In this document: positions 1-6,634 of the stretch, piece after piece
Numbering within the stretch: the first letter of the stretch is position 1
Layout: every line of letters begins with the position of its first letter
Source: Clostridia bacterium
GTDB lineage: Bacteria > Bacillota > Clostridia > Christensenellales > Borkfalkiaceae
DNA length: 7,749 nt
Reading direction: 5' to 3'
NCBI GenBank assembly: GCA_017501125.1
Contig: JAFVXN010000098.1
Span: forward strand, 1-7,749
Program-made: the position numbers and the translations under genes
Notes under the pieces: model-generated
What the model saw: only the letters and a program-made list of their open reading frames with translations
What the model was told of the DNA's origin: nothing
Database searches by the model: none

Positions 1-186
1 GATTGGCGAGATAAGGACGCTAGGTTGATATTCAATCGAGCGACGAAGGACGTCAAAGGCGGGGATTTTGTTTTGATGCATCCTATGCCTGCGACGACGG
101 AGGCGTTAGATGACGTCTTGAATTATTATAAAACAAAAAATTTGCGGGCGATTACGGTGACGGAAAACCTGCAACTTGGAGGATAA
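1..186 (+). CDS. Polysaccharide deacetylase (NodB/CE4 family, YlxY/PdaB-like), C-terminal end only
   Basis: Frame 1 is open from the window edge to a TAA at 184-186 and gives the last 61 residues of a protein whose start lies outside. The stretch GGDFVLMHP (positions 61-84 or so) followed by a Thr-rich turn and an EALDDVLNYYKTKNLRAITV-type end is typical of the last conserved motif and final helix/strand of CE4 polysaccharide deacetylases of the sporulation-associated YlxY/PdaB type; the His encoded at 79-81 would be the conserved motif His. Such enzymes remove acetyl groups from N-acetylated sugars in cell-wall polymers, usually at the cell surface. The identification is helped by context: in Bacillus, ylxY directly precedes the M16 peptidase gene mlpA, as here. 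Its last codons contain the ribosome-binding site (GGAGG, 178-182) of the next gene, and its stop directly abuts the next ATG. The substrate cannot be judged from this fragment. Confidence 0.75.
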   Translation, partial: DWRDKDARLIFNRATKDVKGGDFVLMHPMPATTEALDDVLNYYKTKNLRAITVTENLQLGG

Positions 187-1425
187 ATGATTTACGAAAA
201 ACGCTACGACAACGGGCTGAGATTGGTAGTAAAAAGAATGCCTGGTATATTGTCGGTGACGATGGGGATTCTCGTAGGGACGGGCGCCTCTGTGGAATCT
301 GCGCAAGAGGACGGAATTTCCCATTTTATCGAACACATGCAATTCAAAGGCACGACGAAACGCAACGCATTCGAGATCTCCGACGCCTTCGATAAAATCG
401 GCGCACAGGTCAACGCTTTTACGGGAAAAGATTGTACCTGCTACTATGCAAAGTCGATTAACGACCACACGGCGGAGGCTTTTGAGGCGTTAGCCGATCT
501 TTTCTTGAACGCAACCTATCCCGAAGAGGAGATAGAGCGTGAAAAAGGGGTGATTTGCGAAGAAATTTCGATGAACGAAGACACGCCCGAAGACTTATGC
601 CTCGACCTTCTTGCGAGCGCTTATTACGGCAAGGAGAACTACGGGAGAAACATTTTGGGACCTGCAAAAAACGTAAAAGGCTTTACCATGGAGCAGGTCA
701 ACGCCTACAAAGCAGAAAGGTACTGCCCCGAAAATATCGTAATTTCTTTTGCTGGGGGGATTACCTTCGAAGAAGCGGACGGGCTGGTGAGCGAATATTT
801 TTCGTCGATGAAAAAGGTTGATTTTAAGCCGAGAAAAATTCAGCCTGTTTTGAAAGGAAAAAGTCTCGTTAAGAAAAAGCCGATCGAGCAATTGCATCTT
901 GCCATCGGGTATCAGGCGATTGCTCGAGGGGACGACAGCGCCGAAAGCATGCAGATTGTCAACACTGTGCTCGGCGGTGGGATGAGTTCACGTCTTTTCC
1001 AAGAAGTCCGCGAAAAAAACGGTCTTGCATATTCCGTTTATTCCTATCTTTCTTCCTACGAGGAGTGTGGCTCGCTGGTTATCTACGCAGGCGTCAACGC
1101 TGAAAACGGCGAAAAAGCGTATGATGCAATCGGTAAAGTTGTGAAGGATTTGAGGAAGAACGGGATTTCGGAGGAGGAATTTATGCGTGGACGCGCGCAA
1201 ATGAAGTCTTCTCTTTTGTTCGCGCAGGAAAATACGTCGTCGCAAATGTTGACTTACGGAAAATATATGCTTTTCAACGATAAACTCTTTGACTTTGATC
1301 AAAAAATCGAAAAAATCAACGCAATTACGCAAGAGGATATTCGTTTGGCGATTGAAAAGACCTTTGACGAAAGCAAAAAAGCCGTCGCGGCGGTCGGCGT
1401 TATAGACAAGCCGTTCGTGTTATGA
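187..1425 (+). CDS. M16 family zinc metallopeptidase (MlpA/YmxG-like)
   Basis: A 412-residue protein of the mitochondrial-processing-peptidase-like M16B family, soluble and without a signal peptide, so probably cytoplasmic. The inverted zinc motif HFIEH is at residues 46-50 (His46 and His50 as zinc ligands, Glu49 as catalytic base), and the third ligand is Glu126 in VICEEI, exactly 76 residues after His50 as in the processing-peptidase beta subunit; Glu119 is the supporting acidic residue. The second, non-catalytic half carries the expected LGGGMSSRLFQEVREKNGLA segment (near residues 260-280) with the Arg/Tyr region that helps bind substrate. Length matches the single-chain bacterial M16B proteins, which act as dimers on unfolded peptides. 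The start is fixed by GGAGG at 178-182 and by abutting the upstream stop. The ylxY-like neighbour points to orthology with Bacillus mlpA/ymxG; the physiological substrate is unknown. Its stop overlaps the next start by 4 bases. Confidence 0.93.
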   Translation: MIYEKRYDNGLRLVVKRMPGILSVTMGILVGTGASVESAQEDGISHFIEHMQFKGTTKRNAFEISDAFDKIGAQVNAFTGKDCTCYYAKSINDHTAEAFEALADLFLNATYPEEEIEREKGVICEEISMNEDTPEDLCLDLLASAYYGKENYGRNILGPAKNVKGFTMEQVNAYKAERYCPENIVISFAGGITFEEADGLVSEYFSSMKKVDFKPRKIQPVLKGKSLVKKKPIEQLHLAIGYQAIARGDDSAESMQIVNTVLGGGMSSRLFQEVREKNGLAYSVYSYLSSYEECGSLVIYAGVNAENGEKAYDAIGKVVKDLRKNGISEEEFMRGRAQMKSSLLFAQENTSSQMLTYGKYMLFNDKLFDFDQKIEKINAITQEDIRLAIEKTFDESKKAVAAVGVIDKPFVL

Positions 1426-1922
1426 CGACTAAGGATGGGCGCGTAAAGATGGGCTTCCCACCCGTTTACGATACACACAGCGAGGTGCTGATATTAGGCA
1501 GTTTTCCATCGGTTAAAAGCAGGGAAATCTCTTTTTATTACGGCAATAAGCAAAATCGGTTTTGGAAGACTGTGTGCGCCTTTTTTGGCGAAGACGTCCC
1601 CGATAGCGTAGAGGCAAAGAAAGCCTTTCTTCTGCGAAGGAAAATCGCGCTATGGGATATGGTGACGGAGTGCGAAATCGTAGGGTCGGCGGACGCGTCT
1701 ATCCAAAACGCTAAGACGGCGGATCTAACAATGATTTTAAAGGCGGCACCCATCAAGAAAATTCTTTTGAACGGTACGCTTGCCTACGACTTATTCGTAA
1801 AAGACTATGAAAATTGTGGCATACCGTACGTAAAAATGCCGTCGACAAGTCCTGCCAATCCAAGATTTTCAAAAGAAAAATGGCAGGAAGAACTTAATAT
1901 TTTAATCAGTACAACTGTATAA
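1422..1922 (+). CDS. Uracil-DNA glycosylase superfamily protein, family 6 (hypoxanthine/deoxyinosine-DNA glycosylase)
   Basis: A 166-residue protein with the hallmarks of the HDG branch (family 6) of the uracil-DNA glycosylase fold: LILGSFPSVKSR at residues 23-34 as the first active-site motif, FYYGNKQNRFW at 38-48 with the conserved Asn45, an LNGTLAYDLF strand/helix near 115-124, and MPSTSPAN at 139-146 as the second motif, the counterpart of HPSP in other glycosylases. Members of this family are reported to remove hypoxanthine (deaminated adenine) from DNA and so start base-excision repair. Length is normal for the family. Two starts are possible: ATG at 1422, overlapping the previous stop by 4 bases and suggesting translational coupling but lacking a Shine-Dalgarno site, or ATG at 1449 (residue 10, MGFPPVYD), where family homology seems to begin and with AAGGA at 1431-1435 somewhat far upstream. 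The second would give 157 residues. It is probably co-transcribed with the peptidase and tex. Confidence 0.88.
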   Translation: MTTKDGRVKMGFPPVYDTHSEVLILGSFPSVKSREISFYYGNKQNRFWKTVCAFFGEDVPDSVEAKKAFLLRRKIALWDMVTECEIVGSADASIQNAKTADLTMILKAAPIKKILLNGTLAYDLFVKDYENCGIPYVKMPSTSPANPRFSKEKWQEELNILISTTV

Positions 1923-1933
1923 AGGAAAATGAT

Positions 1934-4111
1934 ATGGACATTATTCAAACACTGAAAGAAGAATTCAAACTTACCCAAACGCACGCTCAAAATATCGTCA
2001 ACTTAATCGATGAAGGGAATACTATCCCGTTTATCGCCCGTTATCGTAAGGAGATGACGGGGGATTGTGACGACCAAATTTTGCGTGAATTGTTCGATAG
2101 ACTTACTTATCTTCGCAACCTCGAAAAGAGGAAGGAAGAGGTTTCCTCTGCTATCGAGGGGCAGGGTAAGATGACGGACGAGATCAAGGTTGCGTTGCAA
2201 AACGCCGTCACCATGACCGAGGTGGAGGATATTTATCGCCCGTACAAGCAAAAACGCAAGACGCGCGCCTCGGTGGCTATTGCTAAAGGATTGCAACCTT
2301 TTGCGGAGGCGATTTTGGCGCAAGACGCTGCTTTCGACGTCGAAAAAGAGGCAGAAAATTACCTTACGGAAGAAGTAAAATCGACGAAAGAGGCAATTGA
2401 CGGTGCTCAAGATATTATCGCGGAGATTATCGCAGACGATGCGATCACTCGTAAAAAATTGCGTAATTTCTTCTTTAACCACGGAGAATTAACCTCTGCG
2501 TATGCCAAAGGGAAAGAGGAGTTGGACGAAAAGAAAACCTACGGCATGTACGCGGAATACTGCGAGCCCGTCGCCGAGGCGAAAAATCATCGTATTTTGG
2601 CGCTGAATCGCGGTGAAAAAGAGGAGTTCTTGAAGGTACAAATCTCCGTCAACGACGACGTGGCAAAGCGTATTGCAGGTGCGGCGTTCGTGAAAAACGG
2701 CGGGGCTTCCTCCGTTATCGTTCGTCAAGCGGCAGAGGATGGATATAGCCGATTGATTGCGCCGTCCGTGGAAAGAGAAGTGCGTGCGGAACTTTTTGAA
2801 AAAGCGAGTGAAGCGGCGATAAAGATGTTCGAACTCAACTTGAAACCCCTCTTGATGCAGCCGCCTTTGAAGGATAAAATCGTGCTCGGTTGGGATCCTG
2901 GTATACGTACTGGGTGTAAAATCTGCGTCGTGGACGGAACGGGCAAGTTCTTGGCAAAAGCGGTGGTTTTTGCAACGCTAGACAACGAACAAAAACAGCG
3001 TGAATCCAAAGTGATTTTGAAGAATTTGATTGCCAAATACGGCGTACAGGTTATCTCTTGTGGCAACGGCACGGCAAGCAAAGAAAGTGAAATTTTTATT
3101 GCCGATCTCATCAAAGAGATTAAAATGGAGACGGGCAGGGACGTAGCGTACGTAATCGTCAACGAGTCTGGTGCCTCTATCTATTCGGCTAGCCCTTTAG
3201 CGGCGGAGGAGTTCCCCGATCTTGATCCTACGACGAGAAGTTCCGTCTCGATTGCACGTAGATTGCAAGATCCTTTGGCAGAACTTATCAAAATAGACCC
3301 GAAATCAATCGGCGTCGGGCAGTATCAGCACGATATGAACCAAAAACGTCTTGACGAGGCGCTCGGCGGGGTGTTGGAGGACTGTGTGAACAGCGTCGGC
3401 GTCGACCTGAATACCGCTAGCGTGTCTTTACTTACGTATATTGCAGGGCTCAACGCAGGCGTCGCAAAGAATATCGTCGCCTATCGCGAAGCAAACGGTA
3501 AATTTAAGAACAGAAAGCAACTCTTAAAGGTGCCGAAGTTGGGTGAAAAGGCGTACACGCAATGCGCAGGTTTTTTGCGTATCGACGGGGGCGACAATAT
3601 CTTGGATAATACTGCGGTACACCCTGAAAGTTATGAAAAAGCCGAGAAATTGTTGCAACTTTTCTCCTATACGAAAGAGGACGTGAAGGCGCGCAAAATC
3701 GACGGGCTTAGGGCAAAGGTTGCCGCATACGGAGAAGACCGCGCCGCCAAAGAAACGGGGCTTGACAAGGCGACTTTGCGCGACGTTGTGACGGAACTTA
3801 TGAAACCAGGCAGAGACATAAGAGAAGGGTTGCCCGCCCCCGAACTTAGAAAGGACGTCATGGGTATGGAGGACCTGAAAGTGGGCATGGAACTTACGGG
3901 CACGGTCAGGAACGTCATTGACTTTGGTGCCTTCGTCGATATCGGCGTCCACCAAGACGGGCTCGTACACATTTCGCAAATCACCTCAAAATACATCAAG
4001 CATCCTAGCGAGGTATTAAAGGTCGGGCAGGTAGTTAAAGTTTGGGTAAAGGAAGTTGACGTCAAGAAAAAACGCATTGGGCTGACGATGAAAGGAAAAC
4101 CCAACGCCTAA
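1934..4111 (+). CDS. tex: Tex family RNA-binding transcriptional accessory protein
   Basis: A 725-residue full-length Tex protein (family members are about 720-780). Order of domains: an N-terminal helical/HTH-like Tex region (about 1-190) with the characteristic TIPFIARYRKEMTG segment at about 30-44; a YqgF/RNase H-like domain from about 315 (VLGWDPGIRTGCK) including the SCGNGTASKE motif; the very conserved SIARRLQDPLAELIKIDPK and GVGQYQHD segments; tandem helix-hairpin-helix motifs (about 490-550); and a C-terminal S1 RNA-binding domain (about 649-720, GTVRNVIDFGAFVDIG and DGLVHISQI). Tex proteins bind nucleic acid, mainly RNA, and associate with transcription; they resemble eukaryotic Spt6. 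A small variation is Trp in LGWDPG, where Leu is common. The start follows AAAGGA at 1921-1926 with 7 bases between, 11 bases after the glycosylase stop, so it belongs to the upstream unit. No clear terminator was seen between its stop and the acpP promoter. Confidence 0.97.
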   Translation: MDIIQTLKEEFKLTQTHAQNIVNLIDEGNTIPFIARYRKEMTGDCDDQILRELFDRLTYLRNLEKRKEEVSSAIEGQGKMTDEIKVALQNAVTMTEVEDIYRPYKQKRKTRASVAIAKGLQPFAEAILAQDAAFDVEKEAENYLTEEVKSTKEAIDGAQDIIAEIIADDAITRKKLRNFFFNHGELTSAYAKGKEELDEKKTYGMYAEYCEPVAEAKNHRILALNRGEKEEFLKVQISVNDDVAKRIAGAAFVKNGGASSVIVRQAAEDGYSRLIAPSVEREVRAELFEKASEAAIKMFELNLKPLLMQPPLKDKIVLGWDPGIRTGCKICVVDGTGKFLAKAVVFATLDNEQKQRESKVILKNLIAKYGVQVISCGNGTASKESEIFIADLIKEIKMETGRDVAYVIVNESGASIYSASPLAAEEFPDLDPTTRSSVSIARRLQDPLAELIKIDPKSIGVGQYQHDMNQKRLDEALGGVLEDCVNSVGVDLNTASVSLLTYIAGLNAGVAKNIVAYREANGKFKNRKQLLKVPKLGEKAYTQCAGFLRIDGGDNILDNTAVHPESYEKAEKLLQLFSYTKEDVKARKIDGLRAKVAAYGEDRAAKETGLDKATLRDVVTELMKPGRDIREGLPAPELRKDVMGMEDLKVGMELTGTVRNVIDFGAFVDIGVHQDGLVHISQITSKYIKHPSEVLKVGQVVKVWVKEVDVKKKRIGLTMKGKPNA

Positions 4112-4132
4112 CGAGGAAATGATAAAAATCCC

Positions 4133-4161
4133 TTGACATTTATAAATATTTTATGTATAAT
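4133..4161 (+). promoter_or_regulatory. Consensus housekeeping (sigma-A type) promoter of acpP
   Basis: A perfect -35 TTGACA (4133-4138) and a perfect -10 TATAAT (4156-4161) are separated by exactly 17 bases of AT-rich DNA. Transcription would start near 4168, leaving a leader of about 40 bases with GGAGG at 4193-4197. A match this exact implies strong, mostly constitutive expression, as expected for acyl carrier protein. Confidence 0.92.
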
Positions 4162-4163
4162 AA

Positions 4164-4191
4164 TTAAAGCGAATTGTGAAGATTCGATTAA
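4164..4191. promoter_or_regulatory. Imperfect dyad at the acpP transcription start (possible operator or leader hairpin)
   Basis: CGAAT (4170-4174) and ATTCG (4182-4186) are inverted around a 7-base centre, and the flanks extend as TTAA (4164-4167) and TTAA (4188-4191) with a one-base asymmetry. The dyad covers the predicted start site and ends just before the Shine-Dalgarno sequence, so it could be a repressor site or a weak 5' hairpin. It does not match the FapR consensus I know from Bacillus. It may also be chance in AT-rich DNA. Confidence 0.3.
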
Positions 4192-4206
4192 CGGAGGAAT
4201 AAATTT

Positions 4207-4434
4207 ATGTTTGAAAAAGTGCAGGAATTGTTGGCAGATGCGTTGAATATTTCCGCGGAAAAAATTACGCCCGACTCGAAAATTATCGACGATTTGGGTG
4301 CGGACTCTTTGGACGTAGTGGAACTTCTCGGCCGTCTTGAAGACGAATATGGGATTATTATCCCCGACGAGGACGTTGAAGGTTTGGCTACCGTACAAGA
4401 CGTTGCCAACGAAATTGAAAAGTTGACGAAATAA
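4207..4434 (+). CDS. acpP: Acyl carrier protein
   Basis: A 75-residue acidic protein with the standard ACP layout: helix 1 (residues 2-13), the loop AEKITPDSKIIDDLG, and the phosphopantetheine attachment motif GADSLDVVELL with the modified serine at residue 34, followed by the LEDEYGIIIPDEDVE helix II/III region and a final VQDVANEIEKL helix. After 4'-phosphopantetheine is attached, it carries growing acyl chains for type II fatty-acid synthesis in the cytoplasm. Length and motif are those of a primary-metabolism ACP rather than a polyketide or D-alanine carrier. The start is secured by GGAGG at 4193-4197, nine bases upstream. It has its own consensus promoter and a strong terminator, so it is a one-gene unit; no fab genes (fabD, fabG, fabF) flank it, although acpP often sits among them. 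The next sequence downstream is a DegV remnant, itself from a fatty-acid-binding family, which may be coincidence. Confidence 0.97.
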   Translation: MFEKVQELLADALNISAEKITPDSKIIDDLGADSLDVVELLGRLEDEYGIIIPDEDVEGLATVQDVANEIEKLTK

Positions 4435-4450
4435 GATTTTTCAATATAGT

Positions 4451-4484
4451 TAAAAGACGGGTTTTGCCCGTCTTTTATTTTTTT
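4451..4484 (+). terminator. Intrinsic terminator of acpP
   Basis: An 11-bp perfect stem (AAAAGACGGG at 4452-4461 with CCCGTCTTTT at 4467-4476, plus T4451-A4477) closes a TTTTG loop and is followed by a run of seven T (4478-4484). It should separate acpP from the DegV fragment, which begins only 10 bases later. Confidence 0.95.
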
Positions 4485-4494
4485 GTGTTAAAAA

Positions 4495-4893
4495 ATGCTT
4501 GCTTTTTGTGTCGTGATGGCGGTACTAGACACGCTGGAATACCTTAAAAAAGGCGGTAGAATTTCTAGCGTCGTCGCCTTGCTTGGCAATATGCTCAATT
4601 TAAAGCCTATCGTAAAAGCGGTTGACGGCAAAGTGAAAATGATAGGAAAAACACGAGGCAAGCGAAAAGGCTTGGAGTTTATGAATAACTATATTGGTGA
4701 AAAATGGATTGATTTTTCTATGCCATACGGCGTTTTTTATACGGGATTAGATGAAAGTGGCGCCAAAGTATACGTGCAAAATAATCCTACGATTTGGCAA
4801 GACGGCGAAAAGACGCCCGTTTATATTATGGGTAGCACGATAGGGACGCACGTAGGTCCTGGTGCGATAGGCGTAGCCTATTTTGAAAAGTGA
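4495..4893 (+). pseudogene. 5'-truncated DegV family protein (C-terminal fatty-acid-binding domain half)
   Basis: The 132-residue frame matches only the second half of DegV proteins, which are normally about 280 residues: DTLEYLKKGGRISS at about 12-25, LLGNMLNLKPIVK at about 29-41, the DGKVKMIGKTRGKRKGLE segment, and the family C-terminus IGTHVGPGAIGVAYF. DegV proteins hold a fatty acid between an N- and a C-terminal domain and in FakB hand it to the kinase FakA. Here the whole N-terminal domain (about 150 residues) is missing. An in-frame stop lies at 4489-4491, no Shine-Dalgarno site precedes ATG 4495 (or the in-frame ATG at 4516), no promoter lies between the acpP terminator and the frame, and the first residues (MLAFCVVMAVL) look unlike the family. 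The simplest reading is a gene whose 5' half was deleted, with the break just after the acpP terminator. The remaining frame is intact to its natural end, so the loss may be recent or the half-protein may still be made. Family assignment is firm; pseudogene status is inference. Confidence 0.75.
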
Positions 4894-4900
4894 TAAAAAT

Positions 4901-4929
4901 GCTCTGCGATTTTTTTGCAGGGCTTTTTT
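4901..4929 (+). terminator. Intrinsic terminator after the DegV fragment
   Basis: GCTCTGC (4901-4907) pairs with GCAGGGC (4917-4923), a 7-bp stem with one G-U pair, followed by six T (4924-4929). It lies 7 bases after the stop and was probably the terminator of the original full-length degV gene. Confidence 0.85.
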
Positions 4930-4971
4930 CTTTGATTGAGCGTTTTCTTTTCCTTTTTGACAGATATTCGT

Positions 4972-5000
4972 TTGCTTTCGCGCGCGTGATATGGTATAAT
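4972..5000 (+). promoter_or_regulatory. Extended -10 promoter of the ABC-F gene
   Basis: A perfect TATAAT (4995-5000) is preceded by TGG (4992-4994), giving a TGnTATAAT extended -10. The best-spaced -35 is only TTGCTT (4972-4977, 17-base spacer), which fits, since extended -10 promoters tolerate poor -35 boxes. Transcription would start near 5007, about 24 bases before the ATG. Confidence 0.8.
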
Positions 5001-5030
5001 TTATAGGAATAAACGAGTTGAGGTAATAAA

Positions 5031-6605
5031 ATGCTACAAGTCACGGGCGTTTCTTTGCAATACGGCAGTAAAAAACTGTTTGAAGACGTCAATTTGAAAT
5101 TTACGAAAGGCAATTGCTATGGTATTATCGGTGCTAACGGTGCAGGTAAATCCACATTTTTGAAGGTGCTCTCTGGGGAAGTCGAGCCACAAAAGGGCTT
5201 TGTTTCGCTGGATAAAAACGAGCGTATGTCCGTTTTGCAACAAAACCAGAATATGTACGACAACGAGACGGTGCTCCGTACCGTTATGCTCGGGTTCAAG
5301 CGCCTCGTCGATATTATGGACGAAAAAGACGCGCTGTACAATAACCCCGATTTTTCCGAAGAGGACGGCATCAAAGCGGCGGAACTTGAGAGTGAATTCG
5401 CAGAACTTAACGGCTACGACGCGGAATATCAAGCGAGCCAGTTGCTCAACGCCTTGGAGATTGACGAAAGTTTGCATTATTGCCTGATGAGTGAACTCGA
5501 CGCGAAGCAAAAGGTGCGTGTATTGCTGGCGCAGGCGTTGTTCGGCGATCCTGACGTCTTGCTCCTTGACGAGCCTACCAACAACCTTGACATTAAGACG
5601 GTAAGATGGCTTGAGAACTATTTGATGGATTTTGAGAATACCATCATCATCGTCTCGCACAATAGACACTTCCTCAATAAAGTATGTACCAACATTTGCG
5701 ACGTCGATTTCGGCAAAATCAATATGTACGTCGGCAACTATGATTTTTGGTATCAGACGAGCCAACTTTTGGCTAGACAGCAAAAGGAGCAGAACAAAAA
5801 GGCAGAGCAACGCGCCAAAGAATTGCAGGAATTTATCGCGCGATTCGCAGCGAACGCCTCGAAATCCCGTCAGGCTACCTCGAGAAAGAAGGAACTGGAA
5901 AAACTTACTATCAACGACTTTAAGCCGTCGCTTAGAAAGTATCCGTATATCGACTTTAAGTTCGAAAGAGAGATCGGCAACGACATCTTGATGGTAGAAG
6001 GGTTGACGAAGGAAGGATATTTCAAGGATCTGTCCTTTACCGTACAAAAAGGCGAAAAAATCGGTTTCGTCTCCTCCAAGAGTACGACGCTGACTATGCT
6101 CTACGACGTTTTGTGCGGCAAGGTAGAGCCCGACGCTGGTACGGTGAAGTGGGGCAAGACCATCTCCGTCTCCTATTTCCCTCAAAACAACAACGAGTTT
6201 TTCCAAAACTGCGACCTTAACCTCGTGGAGTGGTTGTCGCAATACTCCAAAGACCACTTTGAGGAGTATCTCCGTGGCTGGCTCGGCAGGATGCTTTTCT
6301 CGGGCGAAGAGGCGCTTAAAAAAGCAAAGGTTCTTTCGGGTGGCGAAAAGGTGCGCTGTATGCTGGCAAAAATGATGCTCGAAGGGAGCAATTTCCTTGT
6401 CTTTGACGAGCCCACCAACCACCTCGATCTGGAATCTATCACCGCCCTCAACAACGGTTTGACCCACTTCAAAGGTTGTATGCTTTTGACCTCTCACGAC
6501 CAAGAATTGATGAATACGGTAGCCAATCGTATCATCGAAATTGACGAGACGAAAGTGTACGATAGACAGGTCACGTACGACGAATATCTCGACGAAACCC
6601 ACTAA
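5031..6605 (+). CDS. ABC-F family ATP-binding protein, YbiT/YkpA type, with asymmetric ATP sites
   Basis: A 524-residue soluble protein with two fused ABC ATPase domains and no membrane segments; ABC-F proteins act at the ribosome as translation or antibiotic-protection factors. Overall pattern and length fit the YbiT/YkpA branch (for example GNYDFWYQ, RFAANASKSRQATSR and NHLDLESI). Cassette 1 has an intact Walker A (GANGAGKST, 34-42), Walker B LLLDEPTNNLD (Glu181) and His210, but its signature is LDAKQK (156-161) in place of LSGGEK. Cassette 2 has an intact signature LSGGEK (435-440), Walker B FDEPTNHLD (Glu460) and His489, but its P-loop reads SSKSTTLT (348-355), with Leu354 where the lysine should be. 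The interdomain linker (about 240-300) is charged and probably a helical hairpin, the part that reaches toward the tRNA. The start has GAGG at 5020-5023, seven bases upstream. Codons TTA, CTA and TCA are absent after codon 2, which suggests strong codon selection and high expression. It is a single-gene unit. Confidence 0.93.
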   Translation: MLQVTGVSLQYGSKKLFEDVNLKFTKGNCYGIIGANGAGKSTFLKVLSGEVEPQKGFVSLDKNERMSVLQQNQNMYDNETVLRTVMLGFKRLVDIMDEKDALYNNPDFSEEDGIKAAELESEFAELNGYDAEYQASQLLNALEIDESLHYCLMSELDAKQKVRVLLAQALFGDPDVLLLDEPTNNLDIKTVRWLENYLMDFENTIIIVSHNRHFLNKVCTNICDVDFGKINMYVGNYDFWYQTSQLLARQQKEQNKKAEQRAKELQEFIARFAANASKSRQATSRKKELEKLTINDFKPSLRKYPYIDFKFEREIGNDILMVEGLTKEGYFKDLSFTVQKGEKIGFVSSKSTTLTMLYDVLCGKVEPDAGTVKWGKTISVSYFPQNNNEFFQNCDLNLVEWLSQYSKDHFEEYLRGWLGRMLFSGEEALKKAKVLSGGEKVRCMLAKMMLEGSNFLVFDEPTNHLDLESITALNNGLTHFKGCMLLTSHDQELMNTVANRIIEIDETKVYDRQVTYDEYLDETH

Positions 6606-6634
6606 AAGGACAAAATCAATAGAAAAAAGCCAAA

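Noticed and set aside
348..440. Frameshift or signal peptide in the M16 peptidase
   Set aside because: The frame is continuous with all zinc ligands at canonical spacing, and the N-terminus (MIYEKRYDNGLRLVVK) is the usual start of the family, not a signal sequence.
3524..4104. Overlapping - strand open frames of about 145-151 codons under the end of tex
   Set aside because: No promoter or ribosome-binding site was apparent and the products show no recognisable domain; tex covers the region with its conserved S1 domain.
4957..4962. A perfect TTGACA upstream of the ABC-F gene as its -35 box
   Set aside because: It is 32 bases from the TATAAT at 4995-5000, and nothing like a -10 box lies 16-18 bases downstream (GC-rich there). 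The extended -10 with a weak -35 at 4972-4977 is the better promoter.
6044..6120. A deletion in the second Walker A of the ABC-F protein
   Set aside because: Counting from the FV before the loop to the final Gly of the helix gives the same length as in canonical cassettes, so residues are substituted, not deleted.
5034..6602. A 522-codon open frame on the - strand, nearly the full length of the ABC-F gene
   Set aside because: It is in codon register with the ABC-F gene and exists only because that gene avoids TTA, CTA and TCA; its stop is the complement of CTA codon 2. The ABC-F frame has all family motifs, a promoter and a ribosome-binding site, while the antisense product shows no recognisable domain.
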